From: a bacterium
Lineage (GTDB): Bacteria > Patescibacteriota > Microgenomatia > Daviesbacterales > UBA10151
Direction of reading: 5' to 3'
Assembly (NCBI GenBank): GCA_030647265.1
Contig: JAUSJM010000032.1
Location: forward strand, 1 to 44,474
DNA length: 44,474 nt
A program made the translations under genes and the position numbers. Of this stretch, positions 8,387 to 16,408 are shown piece after piece. The notes under the pieces were generated by a model, which saw only the letters and a program-made list of their open reading frames with translations, did no database searches and was not told the DNA's origin. Positions within the stretch are counted from its first letter, which is position 1; each line of letters opens with the position of its first letter.

Positions 8387-8944
8387 TCAGTAATCTATCC
8401 CAACCTTTGCCAAAAAACCTTTTTCAAAAGGGTGTTTCAAAGGTTTCATCTCCGTAGCCAAATCGGCGTAAGATAAAAGTTTAGAAGAAGCATGGTGGCC
8501 TGTCAACACCAAATCCACCCTAGTTGGTTTATCTTTAATCAATTTTTCAACTTGACTCAAGATAAGAAGCTTAGCAGATAAAGCTCCCACTATCTCATCA
8601 GCAATCACCAAATCCCACTTCCCAGAAATAGTCTCTTTATAAAGCAGTTCAAAAGCTCGGTGAGCTGCTGTCTTATGTTCTTTCAAGGGCAGTTTATCAT
8701 TCAAAATCTTTACAAAACCCTTACCTCCCTGAATAATCTTTACATAAGGAACTAACCTCTTTACACCTTCCAACTCTCCTGTAAACCAAGCCTTCCCAAA
8801 CTGAATAATAAGAACTCTTTTTTTATATCCAGCAGCCCTAAGAGCCAATCCTAGAGCAGCAGTAGTCTTTCCCTTCCCTTCCCCGGTATAAATAATTACC
8901 AATCCTTTAGTTTGCTCCTTAAATTTCATCTTCTTTAGAACCAT
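8387..8944 (-). CDS. cobO: Cob(I)alamin adenosyltransferase, CobO/BtuR type
   Basis: Transfers the adenosyl group of ATP to cob(I)alamin, making adenosylcobalamin. The P-loop YTGEGKGKTTAALGLALRA is at the N-terminus, followed by family blocks VLIIQFGK, WDLVIADEIVGAL, VDLVLTGHHAS, YADLATEMKPLKHPFEKG and the C-terminal GIDY. The reading frame stays open to a GTG at 9010, but that would translate through the REP palindrome; ATG at 8944 (185 aa) or 8929 is more likely. No other cobalamin biosynthesis gene is nearby, so its likely job is activating salvaged B12 for the class II ribonucleotide reductase encoded 1.2 kb away. Confidence 0.9.
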   Translation of the reverse strand: MVLKKMKFKEQTKGLVIIYTGEGKGKTTAALGLALRAAGYKKRVLIIQFGKAWFTGELEGVKRLVPYVKIIQGGKGFVKILNDKLPLKEHKTAAHRAFELLYKETISGKWDLVIADEIVGALSAKLLILSQVEKLIKDKPTRVDLVLTGHHASSKLLSYADLATEMKPLKHPFEKGFLAKVGIDY

Positions 8945-8976
8945 GCCTGTAATATACACCTTTCCTTCAGGATTTA

Positions 8977-9020
8977 AGTTTCCACCTCGGAGGTGGAATT
9001 GTATTGACACCTAAGGATAT
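8977..9020 (+). repeat. REP-like palindromic element, copy A (next to RAYT)
   Basis: The perfect palindrome TTCCACCTCGGAGGTGGAA (8980-8998) is followed by a conserved tail ending TTGACACCTAAGGATAT. The whole 44-nt unit is identical to copy B (16306-16349) at 42 positions. It lies directly upstream of the transposase gene, the usual arrangement of a REP and its RAYT. The TTGACA in the tail doubles as the -35 box of that gene. Confidence 0.82.
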
Positions 9021-9032
9021 CTAAGATATACT
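9004..9032 (+). promoter_or_regulatory. RAYT promoter built partly from the REP element
   Basis: -35 TTGACA (9004-9009), 17-bp spacer, -10 TATACT (9027-9032). Only 8 nt separate the -10 from the ATG, so the transcript would be leaderless. Confidence 0.7.
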
Positions 9033-9040
9033 AGCTTCAG

Positions 9041-9685
9041 ATGCCACATAGATTTATTCCCTTTGTTACTGGACAGTTTTACCATATCTACAACAGAGGT
9101 AGTGAAAAAAGGATAATCTTCCAAAGCAAAAGAGATTATCAGAGATTCCTTAAAACACTCGAATATTACCAACTAGAAGGGCCAAAACCTAAGTTCTCTC
9201 ATTTCCCTAATCTTGTGGTACAAGAGCTGGATTCTTCAAAGAAAATGGTGGAGATCGTCGCTTACTGTTTAATGCCCAATCATTTTCATCTTTTAGTTAA
9301 ACAATTAAGAGATAATGGCATTACAGAGTTCGTGAGTAAATTTCTTAACAGTTATACCAGATACTTTAATACCAAACATGACCGAGTTGGACCACTCTTT
9401 CAAGGCATGGTCAAAGCAGTACTTATAGAAACTGATGATCAGCTAGTGCATATCTCCAGATATATCCACCTCAATCCATTAACATCATTTCTAGTAAAAG
9501 ACTTAGCACACTACAAGTGGTCATCATACCAAGATTATCTTGATAACCATAGTAGTTTTTGTTCCACAGATGAAATCTTAGGGCATTTTAAGAACCCCCA
9601 AGATTACCAGCAGTTTATCTTAGACCAGGTAAGCTATGCTCAAGAAATAGAATTTATTAAACACCAAATAATTGATGAGGTTTAG
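9041..9685 (+). CDS. REP-associated tyrosine transposase (RAYT, Y1_Tnp family)
   Basis: A 214-aa single-strand DNA transposase/nickase of the IS200-like Y1 superfamily. The HUH motif is the HFH in YCLMPNHFHLLVKQ; the candidate catalytic Tyr is in FLNSYTRYFN; the family block PLFQGMVKAVLIETDDQL and IHLNPL are present, and the N-terminus has the typical FYHIYNRGSEKR. RAYTs recognise and process REP hairpins, and here a perfect palindrome lies immediately upstream with further copies at 5.8 and 16.3 kb. The length fits an intact enzyme. The stop overlaps that of the convergent gene by 4 bp. Confidence 0.9.
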   Translation: MPHRFIPFVTGQFYHIYNRGSEKRIIFQSKRDYQRFLKTLEYYQLEGPKPKFSHFPNLVVQELDSSKKMVEIVAYCLMPNHFHLLVKQLRDNGITEFVSKFLNSYTRYFNTKHDRVGPLFQGMVKAVLIETDDQLVHISRYIHLNPLTSFLVKDLAHYKWSSYQDYLDNHSSFCSTDEILGHFKNPQDYQQFILDQVSYAQEIEFIKHQIIDEV

Positions 9686-10170
9686 TCTACCATTTCAAAA
9701 CTTGAGGGCTGTATTTGTGCAGCTGTCATGAACCGAAGTTCACTATGATAATTATACTCACTTTCCTCATCTGATAATAAAGAACAAAGTTTATGGAATG
9801 CTTCATCAAAACTCGAACCTAAGGTATTGACATAGCAAAGTTCCATCCTCTGACCAGAACCTCCTCTGACTAAATCCTCTAATTGATCATACAATGGAGC
9901 TAAAACAGCAGGCGTCGTTCTTGAGGATGCACTCTCGTCAAAAAGACCTCTCAAGTCAGTGAATGCATATATCGACAAAGCAGGAGTAAGAGGAGGTTCA
10001 TCCCAGTTAGCTAAAACAATTCCCTGAAGTCCTTTGACAGCAGCAGCCCGGCGAAGAAACTCTACTAATGGTGTTTTAAAGACTGGTATTTCTAAATCCT
10101 CAATGTGTAATTTTGCTATTTCTTCAGCATCCTGTGGTAAATATTGAATTTTTTTCTTGTACTCTGCCAT
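9682..10170 (-). CDS. Hypothetical protein (162 aa)
   Basis: I do not recognise this family. The product is soluble with no signal or membrane segment. It begins MAEYKKKIQYLPQDAEEI, has a mixed alpha/beta pattern (GLQGIVLANWDEPPLTPALSIYAFTDL) and a C-terminal region rich in Glu and Ser. It has two Cys residues that do not form a metal-binding pair. It lies 12 bp downstream of nrdJ on the same strand and may be cotranscribed with nrdR-nrdJ. Its tail overlaps the RAYT stop by 4 bp. Confidence 0.7.
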   Translation of the reverse strand: MAEYKKKIQYLPQDAEEIAKLHIEDLEIPVFKTPLVEFLRRAAAVKGLQGIVLANWDEPPLTPALSIYAFTDLRGLFDESASSRTTPAVLAPLYDQLEDLVRGGSGQRMELCYVNTLGSSFDEAFHKLCSLLSDEESEYNYHSELRFMTAAQIQPSSFEMVD

Positions 10171-10182
10171 ATTTTAATTACT

Positions 10183-12915
10183 TTAGCACATACTGTACCC
10201 ACAGGAATGGCATTTTTTACACCCTTCTTCAAAGGTGAAAGTGGGCTGGCCACATTCTGGGCAAAGATCGCCGACTACTTTTGTAGCAGGCCTCTCATCT
10301 AGGCTCTGAGAATTTTCTTCACCATTTCCTATGGTTAAATTCAAAGGGATTAATTCTGGCTGTTCCTCTCCCTCACTCCCTTCACATTGGGCTAAATCTT
10401 CCGCTAAGGTTTTAGCTACCGCGTCAGCCAAACTCATCACTCTTTCCTTACCAAAACCAATATGGGATGAACCGCCAATACCCCGCAGTTGTGTTACCAT
10501 CTCCCGTGCTACCTCTGAGGGCTTATTACGGGAGATTCTAAGAGCCAAAGATGCCAGACGGCCGATGGCTTCCGCATCGGCAGCAGTATGCATTCCAGCC
10601 CGGCCAATGGTCACGAAAATTTCAAAAGGTTGGTCCTTTTCATCCCTATTGATGGTAATAAAAGCCTTGCCCACTGGAGTGTTAACTTTATAAGTCCTAC
10701 CTCTCAAGATAATGGGGCGCACTGCTGGCACCTCCCCACTTCTCTCCTGGGGTACAGCTTCTACCCTGGCTACCTCATCTTTTGATTGGCTCATCCCTCC
10801 TGAAGCTAACTGGCTATAATAGGAGTTATCCTTTTTGACTTCCAGGATCTGCTTCTCTCTGGACCCGTCCCGGTAGATAGTGATTCCCTTACAACCCAAT
10901 TCATAAACCATCAGATAGGCATGTCTCACATCTTCTACCGTTGCTTCATGAGTGAAGTTGATAGTTTTAGAAATAGCATTGTCTACATGCTTTTGAAAAG
11001 CAGCCTGTATTCTCACATGCCAATCCGGAGTAATGTCGTGAGCCACTACAAAAACTTGCTGCCACCTCACCGGAACTTCTGATAAACCTTGCACAGAACC
11101 ATGATTTTGCTCAATTTTTTCCAATAACTCTTCCGAGTAAAAACCCTCCTCCTTGGCCACTCTTAGAAAGAAGGGGTTAGTGTTAAAGAGTCTCTTTCCT
11201 TCAATGGTATTTTTGGCATAAGAGAGACCAAAATTAGGTTCGATACCGGAGGAACAATCAGCCAGCATGGCAGTCGTCCCGGTGGGAGCAATAGTAGTAA
11301 TAGCTCCATTACGAAGTTTTAAAGCTGATCCCCTAAAATAGGAGCTTTTTGGATCATAAATTGACCCCTCCCAAGCTAAAAATGTGCCTCTAACCCTGAC
11401 TAGCTCCTGGCTGGCTACTCTGGCATTTTCATTAATAAACTCCATCACCTCTTCTGCCACCTTTAATCCTTCTTCAGTGTTATAACCCACTTCCATCTGC
11501 ACCAGCATATCGGCAAAACCCATCACTCCTAAGCCGATGCGGCGTATTTTCCTGGTCATCTCATTGACCGCGGCAATAGGATAATTGTTCATATCTAAAA
11601 CGTTGTCCAAAAAGTGAACAGCAGTTTTTACCGCTTCTCTTAGCTTTTCCCATTCCACCTGCTTTTCCCTGACAAACTTCCCCACATTGACAGCCCCCAA
11701 AGTGCAGGCATCATAAGGCAACAGGGGTTGTTCACCGCAAGGGTTAGTGGATTCAATCATGCCCAAGGCTGGGGTAGGGTTAGCGTTGGAGTTGTTAATC
11801 CGATCGATAATAATCATCCCCGGATCTCCGTAATGCCAAGCCAGCTGAGTAATGAGCAGGAAAACTTTCTTGGCGTTAAGGCGGCCAACTGCTTGTCCCG
11901 TGCGGGGATTAATTAACTCATAACCTTCATCGTCATGAGTTGCTCTCACTAAATCGTAGAGTTTTTTTACTCCCTCTTCCACCCTTTTTATCTTTAAATC
12001 AACATCCCTGATGGCTTCAGCAAGTTTTATCTCTTCAATAATCTTCTCCCACTCTGGTTCTTTTTCTACATATTTGCTATCCTTTTTGACTTGCTCCATC
12101 CAATCCTCAGTCACACTGACGGAGATATTAAAGTTGGTGAGGGAAAATTCATCCACTTTCATCACCGCGAAGCGCAAAATGTCAGGATGGGTGATACGCA
12201 GTATGCCCATGTTGGCCCCCCGTCTCACTCCACCCTGCTTTACTTGAGAAGTAACATCATTATAAGCTTGCAAAAATGAGGTTGGGCCAACCGTAGTGCC
12301 GCCGGAAGAATGAATGGTGTCACCCCAAGGCCGAAGCTGAGAAAAAGAAAAACCCGTACCTCCCCCTGATTTGTGAATCATTACCATATCCACTAAAGTT
12401 TGGGCAATTGATCTCATGTCATCCTCGATAGGCAGCACGAAACAGGCAGAAAGCTGCTGCATGGGTTTGCCGGCGTTAAGCATGGTGGGAGTGTTGGGAA
12501 TAAATTTTTGGGAAGCCATAAGGCTATAAAACTCTCTTGCTGTGGCCAGCAAGCTCTTGGGACTGGGGTCAAACTGGACGTCCGCAGCAGCAACATTAAA
12601 GGCCACCCGCCAAAACATCTCTGTGGCTGATTCGATAGGCTCACTTAAATCGTTTCTTCGGGCATACCTCGTCTTGCCGATATAGAGGGCAGTTTCTGAC
12701 AGTTGCGGCTCAAATAAATCTTCCGGGACGGGAGGAATATTTTTCCCGATCTCCCAGGCTTTTTCCCGCTCCGGCAACACCCCACTCAAACTGATGCCGT
12801 TTGGCTTAACACCCTTAGCATGACCATTAGTAAGAGTTCGGGGTTTTCTAGCCAATCCTGAAACCTGTAGATTCACACCGGTTGGTTGTTTGTTCTTTTT
12901 GCTTAACATTTTCAT
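10183..12915 (-). CDS. nrdJ: Class II (B12-dependent) ribonucleotide reductase
   Basis: Reduces ribonucleotides to deoxyribonucleotides with adenosylcobalamin as radical source, so it needs no oxygen. Visible blocks include SACFVLPIEDDMRSIAQTLV, HKSGGGTGFSFSQLRP, the catalytic-Cys motif ESTNPCGEQPLLPYDAC, and PTGTTAMLADCSSGIEP. A TSCPD domain follows (VNTPVGKAFITINRDEKDQP) and the end is a four-Cys zinc-ribbon (CPECGQ, CKKCHSCGYSMC) that probably shuttles reducing equivalents. The frame opens with TTG at 12930 overlapping the nrdR stop; ATG at 12915 or 12909 is likelier. It follows nrdR in one operon; CobO nearby supplies the cofactor. Confidence 0.95.
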   Translation of the reverse strand: MKMLSKKNKQPTGVNLQVSGLARKPRTLTNGHAKGVKPNGISLSGVLPEREKAWEIGKNIPPVPEDLFEPQLSETALYIGKTRYARRNDLSEPIESATEMFWRVAFNVAAADVQFDPSPKSLLATAREFYSLMASQKFIPNTPTMLNAGKPMQQLSACFVLPIEDDMRSIAQTLVDMVMIHKSGGGTGFSFSQLRPWGDTIHSSGGTTVGPTSFLQAYNDVTSQVKQGGVRRGANMGILRITHPDILRFAVMKVDEFSLTNFNISVSVTEDWMEQVKKDSKYVEKEPEWEKIIEEIKLAEAIRDVDLKIKRVEEGVKKLYDLVRATHDDEGYELINPRTGQAVGRLNAKKVFLLITQLAWHYGDPGMIIIDRINNSNANPTPALGMIESTNPCGEQPLLPYDACTLGAVNVGKFVREKQVEWEKLREAVKTAVHFLDNVLDMNNYPIAAVNEMTRKIRRIGLGVMGFADMLVQMEVGYNTEEGLKVAEEVMEFINENARVASQELVRVRGTFLAWEGSIYDPKSSYFRGSALKLRNGAITTIAPTGTTAMLADCSSGIEPNFGLSYAKNTIEGKRLFNTNPFFLRVAKEEGFYSEELLEKIEQNHGSVQGLSEVPVRWQQVFVVAHDITPDWHVRIQAAFQKHVDNAISKTINFTHEATVEDVRHAYLMVYELGCKGITIYRDGSREKQILEVKKDNSYYSQLASGGMSQSKDEVARVEAVPQERSGEVPAVRPIILRGRTYKVNTPVGKAFITINRDEKDQPFEIFVTIGRAGMHTAADAEAIGRLASLALRISRNKPSEVAREMVTQLRGIGGSSHIGFGKERVMSLADAVAKTLAEDLAQCEGSEGEEQPELIPLNLTIGNGEENSQSLDERPATKVVGDLCPECGQPTFTFEEGCKKCHSCGYSMC

Positions 12916-12922
12916 TCTTACT

Positions 12923-13369
12923 TCAATCAACTAAAGAACTTACTTCCCGGGCAAAATCTTCCGGGCGCTCAAACTGGCGATAAACACTGGCAAAACGAAG
13001 GTAGGCTATACTATCCAACCTCTTGAGTTCCGAGAGCACTATCTGCCCAATCATCTTTGAAGACACTTCCTGGTTTCCTCTTTTCCTCAGCTTTCTCTCG
13101 ATCCTCTCTGCCAAATCGTCTATTTTATTTACCGCCGGCCTCTTCTCCAGGGCTTTCAAAAGTCCCTTCTTTAATTTATCCCGTAAAAAAGGCTCACGTC
13201 TACCATCCTTTTTTAAAACAACCAGTCCTAAAGCCCCCATCTTCTCATAAGTAGTAAAGCGGCGCTGACATTTTAAGCACTCACGCCTACGTCTGATTTC
13301 ACCGGAAAGGGAGACGCTTCTTTTATCAACTACCCGATTAAGCAAACTACCACAGAAAGGGCATTTCAT
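12923..13369 (-). CDS. nrdR: Transcriptional repressor NrdR
   Basis: A 148-aa regulator of ribonucleotide reductase genes. The N-terminal zinc ribbon has CPFCGS and CLKCQRRF pairs with the RRRREC linker; an ATP-cone follows (about residues 49-139, VLKKDGRREPFLRDKLKKGL), which senses ATP/dATP. It ends with TGA overlapping the open frame of nrdJ, so the two are one operon. A near-consensus NrdR box sits 10 bp upstream of the ATG, consistent with autoregulation of nrdR-nrdJ. Confidence 0.95.
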   Translation of the reverse strand: MKCPFCGSLLNRVVDKRSVSLSGEIRRRRECLKCQRRFTTYEKMGALGLVVLKKDGRREPFLRDKLKKGLLKALEKRPAVNKIDDLAERIERKLRKRGNQEVSSKMIGQIVLSELKRLDSIAYLRFASVYRQFERPEDFAREVSSLVD

Positions 13370-13378
13370 CGTTGCTAT

Positions 13379-13392
13379 ACAATATCTTGTGT
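13379..13392 (-). promoter_or_regulatory. NrdR box
   Basis: The minus strand reads ACACAAGATATTGT, matching the known NrdR-box pattern ACACWATATWTWGT at 13 of 14 positions. Only one box is clear; the usual second copy about 31 bp away is not convincing. Confidence 0.65.
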
Positions 13393-13449
13393 ATATCCTA
13401 ACCTACGATATCAACATGTATAGCTTAACATGTACCACACTCAAAGTGT

Positions 13450-13466
13450 CAATATACTATATATTG
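13450..13466. repeat. Perfect AT-rich palindrome at the cyclophilin stop codon
   Basis: CAATATA-CTA-TATATTG, with the stop codon of the minus-strand gene (CTA on plus) as its centre. It could be an operator for the nrdR region or a weak transcript end. AT-rich enough that chance is possible. Confidence 0.4.
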
Positions 13467-14149
13467 GATATAGTGACTTTTTTCATGATATCGCCAACTT
13501 GAATTTTATCTACAACTTCCTGTCCGGAAATTACCTTACCAAAAATAGTGTAGTTCGGGGGAAGGCTGGGATTATCTTCCAACATAATAAAAAACTGGGA
13601 ACCGTTGGTATTGGGTCCGGCATTAGCCATAGCCACAATCCCCTTGTTGTAGGCTTCGGTTACCGGTTCGTCTTCAAACTGATATCCCGGTCCGCCTGTG
13701 CCGTTACCCAATGGATCTCCACCCTGAATGACAAACCCCGGCACGACGCGGTGGAAGGTCAAGCCATCATAAAAACCGTCTTTTGTCAAAAAGATAAAGT
13801 TGGAAGCAGCTTTACTAGCCTCAGGATAGATGGCAAACTCAATAATACCTTTATCGGTGACAATCACCGCTTTTTTATTTTTTAACTCCTCAGAAGGTAA
13901 AACTCCGGGAAACATTTGGTAAGATTTAGTCATCTTTTGAGTCGGTTGAGAGATTTGCTTAAACGTCGGGTTCTGAGTTACTTGAGATGGGTCTTTATTT
14001 TGTTCATTGTTGTTAAAAACCAGCTTCTCCGGTGTAGGAGTGGGTGTCAACTCTTCACCAAGACTAGCTTTGAAAGACCTTGCTCCGGCTATCCCTAAAG
14101 CTACCACCCCAACCAAAACAAAGAAAATGACAATCTGTTTTTGCCCCAT
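13457..14149 (-). CDS. Membrane-anchored cyclophilin-type peptidyl-prolyl isomerase
   Basis: Catalyses proline cis-trans isomerisation outside the membrane. Layout of the 230 aa: N-terminal anchor (about 5-22, VIFFVLVGVVALGIAGA), a Thr/Pro/Gln-rich linker to about residue 80, then a compact cyclophilin domain with FHRVVPGFVIQGGDP, MANAGPNTNGSQFFIML and NYTIFGKVISG. Catalytic Arg (FHR), Phe and Gln residues are present. It acts as an extracytoplasmic foldase, consistent with the neighbouring wall and disulfide genes. The ATG at 14149 lies downstream of a good promoter. Confidence 0.92.
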   Translation of the reverse strand: MGQKQIVIFFVLVGVVALGIAGARSFKASLGEELTPTPTPEKLVFNNNEQNKDPSQVTQNPTFKQISQPTQKMTKSYQMFPGVLPSEELKNKKAVIVTDKGIIEFAIYPEASKAASNFIFLTKDGFYDGLTFHRVVPGFVIQGGDPLGNGTGGPGYQFEDEPVTEAYNKGIVAMANAGPNTNGSQFFIMLEDNPSLPPNYTIFGKVISGQEVVDKIQVGDIMKKVTISNI

Positions 14150-14170
14150 TACTCAATTTGTAGTCTTTTG

Positions 14171-14199
14171 GTTATACCACCACTTGTATTAGTTGGCAA
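14171..14199 (-). promoter_or_regulatory. Cyclophilin gene promoter
   Basis: -35 TTGCCA (14194-14199), 17-bp spacer, -10 TATAAC (14171-14176); the leader to the ATG at 14149 would be about 15 nt. Confidence 0.6.
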
Positions 14200-14219
14200 G
14201 TAGAAAACAATATCTTTGA

Positions 14220-15134
14220 CTAGATCCCGGCAAGTTTTTTAAAAGAATAGTCCAGTAAGCTCCGGGCTTCGTCCCGCCGGTATTCCGAGTTTAAAATCAC
14301 TCCCAATACCTCGTGTCCATCCTTTTTGGCCAGGGTAACCAGGGTCAGTCCTGCCTCCGGGGTATAACCTGTTTTGAAACCTAAAACTCCGGGGTAGGTC
14401 GTGAGAAGATTTATTCCTGAGTATAAATCATAGTCTTGATGAGTCAGAGTCCGGGGTAAAAGAATATGCGGGAGACTGGAAATATCAACGGTGTGGGGAA
14501 AATGTTTGATAGCATAACGGCTCATCAAAGCCATATCATAGGCTGAGGAGTATTGGTCTCTTCCCTCTTCCTGAAGCCCGGTAGGGTTAATAAAGAGGGT
14601 ATCTTTTATCCCCAAAAGCTCGACCTGGAGGTTCATCTGCTTAATAAATTCTTCACGATCTCCCAAGGCAGCTTCCGCTAAAGCCTCAGCAGCATCATTG
14701 GCGGAAACTAAAAACACCCCGTCTAAAAGTTCTTCCACAGAAAGCTTTTCCCCGGCGATAAGTTCCATGTGGTCCGGTTCCATGGAAGCTGCCTTTTGAC
14801 TGATATAAACTTTATCCTGCCACTCCATATTCTTTAAAGCCACAATCACCGTCATGATCTTTACTAAAGAAGCAACCGGCAAACGGGCATGCTCCATTTT
14901 GCTGTACAAAACTTTACCACTGTCAATGTCTATAAAATAAGCGCTTTTAGCGGTAATCTCGGGCGCTTCATCCAAGGTAACGCCCATCACTTGGGGGAAC
15001 CAGAGGTTAGCTCCACTTGAGCCTTTCCCTATCCAGGGAGAAGCAAGTTTGGAGTTCCAATCCTTGGGCCAAAAAGCATAAAAAACAGCTCCGGAAAAGA
15101 GTATCAAGAAAAAAATGAAAAAAAACTTCTTCAT
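14220..15134 (-). CDS. D-alanyl-D-alanine carboxypeptidase (S11, PBP5-like)
   Basis: Trims the terminal D-Ala from peptidoglycan stem peptides at the outer face of the membrane. The 304-aa protein has an N-terminal signal anchor (about 3-22) and the three penicilloyl-serine-transferase motifs in order: SLVK (in VASLVKIM), SAN (in VSANDAAEA) and KTG (in GFKTGYTPEAG). It lacks the C-terminal beta domain and amphipathic helix of full PBP5, so the N-terminal helix must hold it in the membrane. Divergently transcribed from the L,D-transpeptidase gene across a 104-bp region; the pair suggests a wall with 3-3 cross-links. Confidence 0.93.
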   Translation of the reverse strand: MKKFFFIFFLILFSGAVFYAFWPKDWNSKLASPWIGKGSSGANLWFPQVMGVTLDEAPEITAKSAYFIDIDSGKVLYSKMEHARLPVASLVKIMTVIVALKNMEWQDKVYISQKAASMEPDHMELIAGEKLSVEELLDGVFLVSANDAAEALAEAALGDREEFIKQMNLQVELLGIKDTLFINPTGLQEEGRDQYSSAYDMALMSRYAIKHFPHTVDISSLPHILLPRTLTHQDYDLYSGINLLTTYPGVLGFKTGYTPEAGLTLVTLAKKDGHEVLGVILNSEYRRDEARSLLDYSFKKLAGI

Positions 15135-15238
15135 CCTATTAACTTTCTAATATATCACCCCTTTAACTAAGCAGTAAACTCCAAAAAATATTTAGAGATG
15201 TCTTGATTACTGCTCCGGAGAGAGCCACAATAGAGTTA

Positions 15239-15937
15239 ATGCCCAAGATATTTCTGATTTTAATCGTTGCTCTTTTTGCCCTGTCCTTACTTTACCTTCC
15301 TTCACGTCGTTTTTTAGCTTACCAGCTACACTTGTCCGGTGACAAAACTACTTCCTGTTGTGAGGCCACAGAGGTTGCTGCCTCTTCAGGGGATTTCGAC
15401 GAAGAGGCCAATGTGGCAGTGTTTGGCAACCAAACAATTGATTATCCTAAAACTTCCCTTGCTCAAGGCAGTTTACTCACCGTTGACGATCAGACAGTTT
15501 TAGGTACTAAAAATGAGGCTGGGGAGGACAAATGGATTGAAGTTTCCTTAGACCAACAAAAACTGAGGGCCTGGGAAGGAAACAGGATTGTCAGGGAGTT
15601 TCCCATCTCTTCCGGGTTATGGTCTCCCACCCCTACAGGAGACTTTGCTATTTGGTATAAAACCCGTTATCAAAGAATGAAAGGGGGATCAAAAGAGATG
15701 GGAACTTTTTATGATCTGCCCAATGTTCCTTTTAATATGTTTTTTAACCAAGGCTATGCTGTCCATGGAGCCTACTGGCATAATAACTTTGGCCACCCTA
15801 TGAGCCATGGATGTGTTAACTCTCCCATCTCCCAAGCTGCCTGGCTCTTTGATTGGAGTGGTCCGGTTCTTGCCGAGGGTCAAAACGCTGTCCGGGCTAC
15901 CTCTGACAACCCCGGCACCCGCGTCTTCGTCCACTAG
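15239..15937 (+). CDS. L,D-transpeptidase (YkuD domain)
   Basis: Forms 3-3 cross-links in peptidoglycan or attaches proteins. ATG at 15239 is preferred over the upstream in-frame TTG at 15203, since it puts a signal anchor (PKIFLILIVALFALSLLYL) at the N-terminus; GGAGAGAG lies about 20 nt upstream. The 232-aa product has a linker with CC and acidic residues, then the YkuD fold from about residue 95 (WIEVSLDQQKLRAWEGNRIV) with the catalytic block HNNFGHPMSHGCVNSP. Cys in HGCVN is the nucleophile. Paired with the divergent D,D-carboxypeptidase, which makes its tetrapeptide substrate. Confidence 0.9.
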   Translation: MPKIFLILIVALFALSLLYLPSRRFLAYQLHLSGDKTTSCCEATEVAASSGDFDEEANVAVFGNQTIDYPKTSLAQGSLLTVDDQTVLGTKNEAGEDKWIEVSLDQQKLRAWEGNRIVREFPISSGLWSPTPTGDFAIWYKTRYQRMKGGSKEMGTFYDLPNVPFNMFFNQGYAVHGAYWHNNFGHPMSHGCVNSPISQAAWLFDWSGPVLAEGQNAVRATSDNPGTRVFVH

Positions 15938-15970
15938 ACAAGATTTAAGGTTTGTCATAACATATAAAAT

Positions 15971-16267
15971 ATGCTCTGGAACTTATTGATTTTTGGAAGC
16001 TTGGGATATTCTCTCTACTTAATGAATAAAGTAAAGAAGGCGGGGGTTGATGGTAAGTTAACCCGAAATGAAAAAATTCAGGTCATTATTACCCTTCTAC
16101 TCACGACTGCTATCTCTTGGATAATTTATTACTATGGGTGGAAAGGATCCTTACCTATTAAAGCTAAACAGGTAAACTCTTACCTCCTAAAACTTTTTCT
16201 AGTCCTGGGTGCTGTAGCCATTACGGCACTAGCTCTAGCTGTCTTTTTCTCTACCAGACGAGGTTAA
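15971..16267 (+). CDS. Small three-helix membrane protein, unknown
   Basis: 98 aa with three predicted membrane helices (about 2-18, 37-57 and 73-95) separated by short basic loops (KVKKAGVDGKLTRNEK; KAKQVN). I do not recognise a family. It starts 33 bp after the L,D-transpeptidase stop on the same strand and may be cotranscribed with it. Coding potential is supported by the coherent hydrophobic pattern and its position. Confidence 0.6.
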   Translation: MLWNLLIFGSLGYSLYLMNKVKKAGVDGKLTRNEKIQVIITLLLTTAISWIIYYYGWKGSLPIKAKQVNSYLLKLFLVLGAVAITALALAVFFSTRRG

Positions 16268-16305
16268 ACTTCATTATTTACTTATTTATACTTATTTAAT
16301 TCCTC

Positions 16306-16349
16306 AGTTTCCACCTCGGAGGTGGAATTATATTGACACCTAGGGATAT
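16306..16349 (+). repeat. REP-like palindromic element, copy B
   Basis: The palindrome TTCCACCTCGGAGGTGGAA (16309-16327) plus tail TTGACACCTAGGGATAT; 42 of 44 bases identical to copy A beside the RAYT gene. It sits in the intergenic space between a plus-strand gene and the convergent dsbA-like gene. No good -10 follows its TTGACA, so here it is probably not a promoter. Confidence 0.82.
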
Positions 16350-16408
16350 TATCTTTAACTCGAAGCTAATTTTTACAAAAACTCAACAGGAAAAAATATA
16401 AGGGAATT

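Noticed and set aside
8945-9010. 22-residue N-terminal extension of CobO starting at GTG 9010
   Set aside because: It would translate through the REP palindrome and promoter, and the family start lies close to the internal Met residues.
13393-13456. Second NrdR box upstream of nrdR
   Set aside because: No 14-mer at the expected distance fits well. The AT-rich palindrome at 13450-13466 is too far and lies at another gene's end.
15689-15958. Minus-strand open frame opposite the L,D-transpeptidase
   Set aside because: It is a shadow of the HxxSHGC catalytic region and has no family features.
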